Part shown: piece after piece, positions 29,845 through 32,334 of the stretch
Layout of the letters: each line of letters starts with the position of its first letter
Position numbering within the stretch: position 1 is the stretch's first letter
Source of the DNA: JAVBUP01 sp031555175
GTDB lineage: Bacteria; Bacillota_I; Bacilli_A; Erysipelotrichales; Coprobacillaceae
Length of the DNA: 32,334 nucleotides
Direction of reading: 5' to 3'
Assembly (NCBI GenBank): GCA_031555175.1
Contig: JAVBUP010000024.1
Location: 1 to 32,334 of the forward strand
Translations under genes and position numbers: made by a program
Notes under the pieces: generated by a model
Seen by the model: the letters and a program-made list of their open reading frames with translations, nothing else
Told to the model about the DNA's origin: nothing
Databases searched by the model: none

Positions 29845-30852
29845 ATGGAGTTTATAACGATCAAACAAGTTACATCTGAATATGGTGTCTCTAGAAGAAT
29901 GCTTAGTTATTATGAAGAGATTGGACTAATTAAAAGCAATCGAATAGATGACTATGCTTATCGTGTTTACGATAAAGATGCAATCAAACGTCTCCAGCAA
30001 ATCATTATTCTACGTAAACTACAAATTCCAGTTAAGCAAATAAAAGATATCCTTTGCAATCAAAATGCTGTAGAAGTCATTGAGGTTTTCAAAGAAAATA
30101 TAAGCAAATTGGATGAGCAAATAACCGCCTTATCAACACTTAAATCAATATTGACAGATTTTGTCGATGAACTGCAAAATAAAGCTGACATATACTTAGA
30201 ACTAGAATTATTGAATGATAAAAGTATGCTTTCCGCTGTAAGTCCTCTATCATTCTCTGATAATAAAGTGAGTAAAAATATTTCAATAGAAGAACTAAAT
30301 AAAGCTCATGAAAGTCTAAATAAATTAGAAGATAAAGATGTAAGAATTGTATATATCCCACCTATGACAATTGCTTCCATTTTTGTAACTGGTGGAAACC
30401 CTGAGAATCAAGCCTTTGAAATGATAAAACAGTTCCTAAATGAAAGAGATATTCTCAAAGTGAAACCCGATGTTCGCTGCTTTGGTTTTGATAGTTTCCA
30501 AAGTATAAGTAAAAAAAGGCAATATTCTCGTGGATATGAGATGTGGATATCTGTACCTAACGATATTGTAATATCCAAACCGTTTATTAAACTGAATTTT
30601 GAAGGTGGGCTCTATGCAGCACATGTATTAAGATCATGGGATTTTGCGGATCGTCGTCTTCTACAAAAATGGGTTGACACAAGTCAAAAATATGATAGTG
30701 ATTGGAATTCTACTCGTGGTGCCAGCACCGGAATGGCTTATGGAAGAGTTTTTGAGGAAACATTAAACTTTTATAATTATGTCAAAAATGACAAAATGGA
30801 GGATTTACAACTGGATATATTAATTCCAATCAAGGAGAAACAAAATGAATGA
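29845..30852 (+). CDS. MerR family regulator with a GyrI-like effector-binding domain
   Basis: A 335-residue activator. An N-terminal winged helix (about 1-70, ITIKQVTSEYGVSRRMLSYY, then YEEIGLI) is followed by a dimerisation helix (about 75-115) and a long C-terminal domain (about 155-330) that resembles the BmrR/GyrI effector-binding fold (SRGYEMWISVPND). Such proteins bind lipophilic cations or other drugs. The upstream frame is open, but it covers the promoter. The ATG at 29845 has AGGAAGGAG in front. The stop overlaps the DUF6273 start by 8 bp, so that gene is probably a regulated target. Confidence 0.88.
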   Translation: MEFITIKQVTSEYGVSRRMLSYYEEIGLIKSNRIDDYAYRVYDKDAIKRLQQIIILRKLQIPVKQIKDILCNQNAVEVIEVFKENISKLDEQITALSTLKSILTDFVDELQNKADIYLELELLNDKSMLSAVSPLSFSDNKVSKNISIEELNKAHESLNKLEDKDVRIVYIPPMTIASIFVTGGNPENQAFEMIKQFLNERDILKVKPDVRCFGFDSFQSISKKRQYSRGYEMWISVPNDIVISKPFIKLNFEGGLYAAHVLRSWDFADRRLLQKWVDTSQKYDSDWNSTRGASTGMAYGRVFEETLNFYNYVKNDKMEDLQLDILIPIKEKQNE

Positions 30853-31462
30853 TATTGATATTGGTTCAATTATTTCATTTGGTAACTATAAATGGCGAGT
30901 CTTAGATATCCAAGATAATAAGGCTTTGATTATAACCGATAAAATCATTGATCAACTCTCTTACCACAATACATATAAAGAGACAACATGGGCGGATTGC
31001 TCTCTTAGAAATTATCTTAACAACCAGTTTTATGACAAATTCTCAGAAACTGAGAAGTCAAGAATAATTTTAGTAGTTAATAAAAACCCAGCTAATCAAT
31101 GGTTTGATACCTATGGTGGCATCGATACAGAAGATAAGATATTCTTATTAAGTTTAGACGAAGTAGCTTGCAAATACTTTGGTGATAGCAGTTCAATCTT
31201 GTATGGTAAAGGGAAGAATCAAAGATATTGGTATCAAAGAAAAGATGAAAACAACAATAAACGAATAGCGAACTTATTAGGTAAAGAACATGCTTGGTGG
31301 TGGTGGGTTAGAACACCTGGACGTAATGGTGTAAAAGCCGTGTATGTCTTTGGCACAGATGGAAGTATTGGAGTTCAAGGTAATAATGTTTTAAAAGGTA
31401 ATTTGAGTGATGGCAGATGTACTGGTGGTGTTCGTCCAGCGTTATGGCTAAAACTTGACTAG
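30845..31462 (+). CDS. DUF6273 domain protein
   Basis: A 205-residue protein. The order WRVLDIQDNKALIIT, W-x-x-C-S-L-R-x-Y-L-N, then WWWWVRTPGRNG, YVFGTDGSI and GGVRPALWL is the pattern of DUF6273, whose C-terminus resembles formylglycine-generating/C-type-lectin-like folds. It has no signal peptide, so it is likely cytoplasmic. Function unknown. It starts inside the MerR gene (8-bp overlap, RBS AAGGAG within it). It is a candidate effector of the MerR unit. Confidence 0.85.
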   Translation: MNDIDIGSIISFGNYKWRVLDIQDNKALIITDKIIDQLSYHNTYKETTWADCSLRNYLNNQFYDKFSETEKSRIILVVNKNPANQWFDTYGGIDTEDKIFLLSLDEVACKYFGDSSSILYGKGKNQRYWYQRKDENNNKRIANLLGKEHAWWWWVRTPGRNGVKAVYVFGTDGSIGVQGNNVLKGNLSDGRCTGGVRPALWLKLD

Positions 31463-31504
31463 TAGTTTATTACTGATTAAAAAAATAATAATAAAGAAAA
31501 TAAA

Positions 31505-31975
31505 ATGAGTAAATATGAAAGAGCTTTAAAACTTGTCGAAGAACGTTGTGGTGGTGATAAGGAGGTTATAATTGGCCTTGCAACAATATCATTATCACCA
31601 AGTGCGGATGGAAAACCACGCCCGGCAAATCGAATGGTATGTGCATATTATGAAGATGGCGCATTCTACATATCAACTGATGCTAAAAAAAGCAAAATGT
31701 TAGAAATTGAAGAGAATAATGAAGTATCAATATGTGGCTTAGACTGGTGTTCTTTCCAAGGTATAGCAGAAAATCTTGGATGGGTAAAAGATGAAAAGAA
31801 TGCTGCGATAAGAGCGAAATTCAAGAAGATTTTTGGATGGTTTGATGAAGTTGGTGATGAGGATAACCCAAATTCAATTGTCTTACGCGTAAATCTTACT
31901 GAGGGTATAATTATAGATAACGAAGAAACTCATGGACAATATAGAATTGACTTTATCAATAAAAAAGAAATATAG
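31505..31975 (+). CDS. Pyridoxamine 5'-phosphate oxidase-like flavoprotein
   Basis: A 156-residue protein of the PNPOx-like split-barrel fold. RPANRMVCAYYEDGAFYISTDAKKSKMLEIEENNEVSIC is the typical FMN-binding core. Members include flavin reductases and F420- or heme-binding proteins; this one is too generic to name further. The ribosome binding site is poor (AAAGAAA), unlike its neighbours. It lies 42 bp after DUF6273 with no terminator between, so it may belong to the MerR unit. Confidence 0.82.
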   Translation: MSKYERALKLVEERCGGDKEVIIGLATISLSPSADGKPRPANRMVCAYYEDGAFYISTDAKKSKMLEIEENNEVSICGLDWCSFQGIAENLGWVKDEKNAAIRAKFKKIFGWFDEVGDEDNPNSIVLRVNLTEGIIIDNEETHGQYRIDFINKKEI

Positions 31976-31982
31976 TTGAGTT

Positions 31983-32013
31983 AAAAATGAATCATTGGAT
32001 TCATTTTTATTTG
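31983..32013 (+). terminator. Terminator of the MerR/DUF6273/PNPOx unit
   Basis: A perfect 11-bp stem (31983-31993 with 31998-32008, loop ATTG) whose right arm ends in five T, followed by ATTT. Confidence 0.8.
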
Positions 32014-32240
32014 GAAAGATTAAACTATTTTTTAACATTTATATAAAATGATATAATTAAACTATCAAATAGGTTAAATATTATAATACTTACTTATTCG
32101 CTATTTATGTCGTGTCTATAACTAAACATTTCATATAAAATAATTATGGAAAGTCTTTCGGTAATATGTCAAGAGAAGAAAACTAAGTAAAATAAAAAAC
32201 TTCCAACATGAAGTAATGAATTGGGCACAGTAAAAACAAA
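32014..32240. other. Non-coding stretch without a recognised gene
   Basis: About 230 bp, very AT-rich. It contains an extended -10 (TGATATAAT at 32049-32057) and a second TATAAT (32082-32087) on plus, but no convincing reading frame: the longest plus frame with an ATG here has 14 codons. A weak 5-bp hairpin at 32199-32214 with a T run on minus may be another terminator. No repeat or RNA family was recognised. Confidence 0.5.
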
Positions 32241-32279
32241 AGCCATATTTGGCTAAAAAATTTAGGGTAAACCTAAATT
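32241..32279 (-). terminator. Tandem terminators of the gene entering from the right
   Basis: Read on minus: an 8-bp stem (32272-32279 with 32259-32266, loop of 5) followed by a T run, then a 5-bp stem AGCCA/TGGCT (32241-32254) followed by TTTTGTTTTT. The partial gene's stop codon overlaps the first stem. Confidence 0.55.
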
Positions 32280-32334
32280 ATGAAGTTAGACTCTTTTGAG
32301 ATAAATCGACGTACATTTTCTTATCACGCAGCAG
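32278..32334 (-). CDS. 3' end of an unidentified protein, cut by the window edge
   Basis: On minus a frame enters from the right edge and stops with TAA at 32280-32278. The visible C-terminus is LLRDKKMYVDLSQKSLTS. Its stop lies in a terminator stem followed by a T run, as for several genes in this window, which supports a real gene end. Only 18 residues are seen, so no family can be given. Confidence 0.4.
   Translation of the reverse strand: MLRDKKMYVDLSQKSLTS

Noticed and set aside
1..32334. CRISPR array, phage or integrative element
   Set aside because: No regularly spaced repeats, integrase, transposase or attachment-site duplication at the tRNA genes was seen.

Overview
The window is AT-rich, densely coded DNA from a low-G+C Gram-positive bacterium (Bacillota). 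Three things suggest a spore former: a GerA-type germination protein (11197-12516), two YjcZ-like mini-proteins (8533-8725) behind a sigma-K-like promoter, and a prsA/hit neighbourhood as seen in Bacilli. A Bacilli, Turicibacter or Erysipelotrichia-type host is plausible, but the genus cannot be fixed from this sequence. tRNA genes encode their CCA ends, ribosome binding sites are strong, and many promoters have an extended -10 (TGnTATAAT) with a poor -35. I saw no insertion sequence, integrase, phage gene, CRISPR array or rRNA.

Layout. 1-3.3 kb, minus strand: a GH1 6-phospho-beta-glycosidase and an EIICB-like PTS protein that lacks the usual phosphorylation residues. 3.3-8.5 kb: a GNAT and a SEDS (FtsW/RodA) protein on plus; an RluA-type pseudouridine synthase, NAD kinase and a divergent peptide deformylase on minus; then an AI-2E family membrane protein. 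8.5-12.5 kb: two sporulation mini-proteins on minus, then two PrsA-like lipoprotein foldases, a HIT protein and an orphan GerA subunit. 12.5-14.6 kb, minus: a glyoxalase and an M3 oligopeptidase.

14.7-20.3 kb is the most interesting block. A PadR repressor gene has three operator-like repeats in its leader and is followed by a HAAS/DUF4097 membrane protein. A separate promoter then precedes a 26-codon leader peptide, a competing antiterminator/terminator pair and two ABC half-transporters. The two half-transporters have complementary degenerate ATP sites, as in heterodimeric BmrCD-type multidrug exporters. This looks like a drug- or envelope-stress exporter controlled by attenuation at a short leader peptide.

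20.3-25.6 kb: an LCP (LytR-CpsA-Psr) protein carrying an extra binding-protein-like domain, a CPBP-family membrane protein, a DUF975 protein, a MazF without a neighbouring antitoxin, and a HAD hydrolase translationally coupled to a GNAT. 25.6-27.7 kb: tRNA-Ser(GCT), a three-gene minus-strand cluster (unknown, zinc ribbon, PHP phosphatase), tRNA-Asp(GTC) and tRNA-Gly(TCC). 27.8-32.3 kb is an accessory-looking run of small genes: Nudix, Xre plus a small membrane protein, PhnB-like, MerR plus DUF6273, and a PNPOx-like protein. It holds three unusual promoter regions: a 19-bp-spacer MerR promoter, a palindrome upstream of the Xre gene, and a 16-bp inverted repeat. Several start codons were moved downstream of the longest open frame because the ribosome binding site or promoter demands it; each case is explained in its entry.
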